Origin: Chitinophagales bacterium
GTDB lineage: Bacteria > Bacteroidota > Bacteroidia > Chitinophagales > Chitinophagaceae
NCBI GenBank assembly: GCA_026936105.1
Contig: JAIXKI010000004.1
Span: 62,001-126,000 of the forward strand
DNA: 64,000 bases
Direction of reading: 5' to 3'
Within the stretch, counting starts at the first letter, position 1. Each line of letters begins with the position of its first letter. Positions 62,305 to 64,000 of this stretch are shown piece after piece. The position numbers were made by a program, and so were the translations under genes. The notes under the pieces were generated by a model. The model was not told the DNA's origin, did not search any database, and worked only from the letters and a program-made list of their open reading frames with translations.

Positions 62305-63159
62305 ATGATATTCCGTTTTATCAAATTTGCTTTACTGCCTTTAATGGGTATTTTGCTGCTGCCCTCTATATGTGCGGCAGATCCGGCTGGCGATACTTCC
62401 GGTATTCATGTAATAATTGTTTCGGTTAGCGGCAGGCCGGTCTGGAATATTGGTAATAAAAAAATAAGACTTAAACCTGATACTACTATCAATGTAAAAG
62501 ACTTACGTTCTTTTTCTAAGTCCGTAGTGTTTTCAAATGCGAATGATGGCTTTATTAAATATATAGTGAAAGGGAGTAAAGAGGTGGCAACCATCAATGG
62601 CCTTGCAGATTCAAACCTGCTCGCTAAAAACGGATCTTCCAATAAAAATTCTACTGCTACTTTGGGTGTACGCGGATCGGAATGTTATTTATCTATAACC
62701 AATACCGGAAAGAAGTCTCTGACCCTTGAGAAACTGGAAAATTATCTTACCTGTGCCGGCCAGTATTACAACTGGGGGTCAGACACTATTTGTCTTTTTT
62801 CTTCGAGGAATGAGGAGACCGGGATAGACTCCGTAAAATGGCTGATGGATATTAATGGAGTAATAGTTTCCCTCCCCGTTTTAACAGAAGGTAATTGCAT
62901 AGTATTGAAACCTGAAACTGAATTTCAGAACTCTTCCGGAATGTCTTTGGTCATTTATCCGCATAATGAAGAGGAGTTTTGGGTGGAAGGGGTGGATTTT
63001 CAGGATATAAGGACACAAGTAAAAGCAATGCAGCGTGCCGGATGGAATCCGTCTGATATTGCAGACGAACTTTCCCGCCAGTTGGTTCAATTAAAGGAGA
63101 ACGGGAACCTGAAGGATTACCTGAAAAAACATGTTTTAAATAACCTTCAGCGTAATTAA
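62305..63159 (+). CDS. Exported protein with a FecR-like N-terminal domain
   Basis: A 284-residue protein with a signal peptide (about residues 1-25, ending 'PSICA'). The mature N-terminus 'VIIVSVSGRPVWNIGNKKIR' followed by 'LKPDTTINVKDLRSFSKSV' and 'FIKYIVKGSKEVATI' resembles the small beta-barrel of FecR/SH3-like domains that follow a V.G.V...G......G..L pattern. The C-terminal part ('DIRTQVKAMQRAGWNPSDIA', 'LKKHVLNNLQ') is helical. No family is certain. The gene ends 5 bp before a CHASE2-like membrane protein gene, so the two are almost surely co-transcribed. Confidence 0.6.
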   Translation: MIFRFIKFALLPLMGILLLPSICAADPAGDTSGIHVIIVSVSGRPVWNIGNKKIRLKPDTTINVKDLRSFSKSVVFSNANDGFIKYIVKGSKEVATINGLADSNLLAKNGSSNKNSTATLGVRGSECYLSITNTGKKSLTLEKLENYLTCAGQYYNWGSDTICLFSSRNEETGIDSVKWLMDINGVIVSLPVLTEGNCIVLKPETEFQNSSGMSLVIYPHNEEEFWVEGVDFQDIRTQVKAMQRAGWNPSDIADELSRQLVQLKENGNLKDYLKKHVLNNLQRN

Positions 63160-63164
63160 CCGGG

Positions 63165-64000
63165 ATGAGCAAACGATTAAAGATCTTTTTGTCTGTTCTG
63201 ATAGGAATCTATATATTTTTTCTTCCTATACGTTCCATGCAGTCAGATTCATTGTCCGGTGAAGAGTACGGTATGATGGGAGAGATGCTTCGCTTACGGC
63301 AGTCTGTCATTGATAAGTTCGGTTTCCTTTCACACAAACAGGAAAAAGACATCAAAAAGATTCTGTCCAAATATCTTTTTATTGATCTTTCTTATAAAAA
63401 CACTTTTGTCTATAAAGGAACCGGCAATGATGTGCGGGTGGACAGGGTTGCGTTGACAAAACTATTGCGGAGCTTGTATTCCGAACAATCAAAGATCAGG
63501 CTGGTGCTATGTGATGTTTTGCTGGAAGAGTCCATGGATGCAAGCTGGGGTCAGGACCCTGAAAGCCTTGACGATGCCGCTTATGATGAAGCCACACAAA
63601 AAGCAAAAGCCATTGATTCGGGGCTTAAAGAGATCCTGGATTCCTTTCAGTCAAAGAAAAAAATATTACTTCCTTTCGAATACAATACAAATGCCCAAAG
63701 TAAAACTGATCTGGTATATCCGGAGATCAACAGTGCACTTTCCCAATATAATTCACAGTTCAATGAATCTTTTTACCGGTACAGTTATATCACAGATCAT
63801 TACCGGGGCATCCCTGTTACTATGAGTGATATGCTCAGCGGGAATACGGATACTTCTTACCTGGGCAATTTACTCGGCATCGGGATATTGAAGGGGCAAA
63901 GTTTTCGTAGGGCAGGCATTGCATTGAACAGGATCACTCCGCATTTCCGGATCACGAATGAAAAGATTCAAAGAGATATAGATTATTTTCTTGCCGGGGA
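63165..64000 (+). CDS. CHASE2-like membrane protein, partial
   Basis: The frame opens at the ATG at 63165 and stays open to the window end, giving 278 residues so far. One transmembrane helix is near residues 6-21 ('IFLSVLIGIYIFFLP'). The following segment has the order of CHASE2 sensor domains: 'YLFIDLSYKNTF', a helix 'RVALTKLLRSLYSEQSK', the strand 'IRLVLCDVLLEES', the acidic 'DDAAYDEATQKAKA', the strand 'KKILLPFEYN', then 'YRYSYITDHYRGIPVT'. This matches the 'D..LFTE..DDAAL' pattern of CHASE2, but the match is by eye. The downstream effector part, if any, lies outside the window. Confidence 0.6.
   Translation, partial: MSKRLKIFLSVLIGIYIFFLPIRSMQSDSLSGEEYGMMGEMLRLRQSVIDKFGFLSHKQEKDIKKILSKYLFIDLSYKNTFVYKGTGNDVRVDRVALTKLLRSLYSEQSKIRLVLCDVLLEESMDASWGQDPESLDDAAYDEATQKAKAIDSGLKEILDSFQSKKKILLPFEYNTNAQSKTDLVYPEINSALSQYNSQFNESFYRYSYITDHYRGIPVTMSDMLSGNTDTSYLGNLLGIGILKGQSFRRAGIALNRITPHFRITNEKIQRDIDYFLAG

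Overview
The window reads as chromosome of a member of the Bacteroidota, most likely a Chitinophagales/Chitinophagaceae-like bacterium. The signs are a SusC/SusD pair, a second TonB-dependent receptor with an N-terminal carboxypeptidase-D-like domain, a secreted lectin-like protein with a type IX secretion (T9SS) sorting tail, the pyrC-DUF4199-glycosyltransferase gene order, GHMP kinases of the GYDIA type, and -7 promoter boxes of the form TAnnTTTG. No species can be named from sequence alone. No rRNA, insertion sequence, prophage or CRISPR array was seen.

Layout. 1-3445: end of rimO, an M1 metallopeptidase, a SWIB-domain protein and a small exported protein. 3791-11540: orphan SusC/SusD pair, then on the other strand a TonB receptor with a small partner gene upstream. 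11931-16345: double C-type-lectin T9SS cargo, a DapA-family lyase and an exported protein. 16498-23539 (minus): an envelope-sugar cluster. gmhA, hddA and a fused hddC-gmhB gene would make GDP-D-glycero-D-manno-heptose, and upstream lie two glycosyltransferases, a DUF4199 membrane protein and a dihydroorotase homologue that has lost most metal ligands. The hddC-gmhB fusion carries an in-frame amber codon. 23689-24576: an AT-rich orphan gene, a decayed tRNA-Pro-like sequence and two proline tRNAs. 24657-36167: mostly single-gene metabolism and stress functions, including a run of OsmC, two AhpD-like proteins, a hemerythrin and an SDR, a voltage-gated potassium channel with a C-terminal zinc ribbon, DUF488/DUF2945/SMUG2-like genes, a glutamate-synthase-like flavoprotein and an arylamine N-acetyltransferase. 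36322-40654: aconitase and D-serine dehydratase, divergent.

40655-43476 holds a large secreted protein of unknown function flanked by three copies of a roughly 110-bp element with two strong hairpins. 44159-49995 (minus) is a hibernation factor and a nearly complete mevalonate cluster (type 2 isopentenyl-diphosphate isomerase, HMG-CoA reductase, GYDIA GHMP kinase, diphosphomevalonate decarboxylase, mevalonate kinase); HMG-CoA synthase is not in the window. 50266-61756: heme-binding beta-barrel-like protein, one-cysteine thioredoxin-like protein, MuiA-like protein with an inserted SusC-type domain, kinase-aminotransferase fusion, and two large exported peptidases (M14 and S9). The window ends in a two-gene operon (62305 onward) of a FecR-like exported protein and a CHASE2-like membrane protein cut by the window edge; this is the best candidate for a poorly described system continuing outside.

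All family calls are from reading motifs and lengths; no database search was run. Promoter calls rest on short boxes and are tentative.
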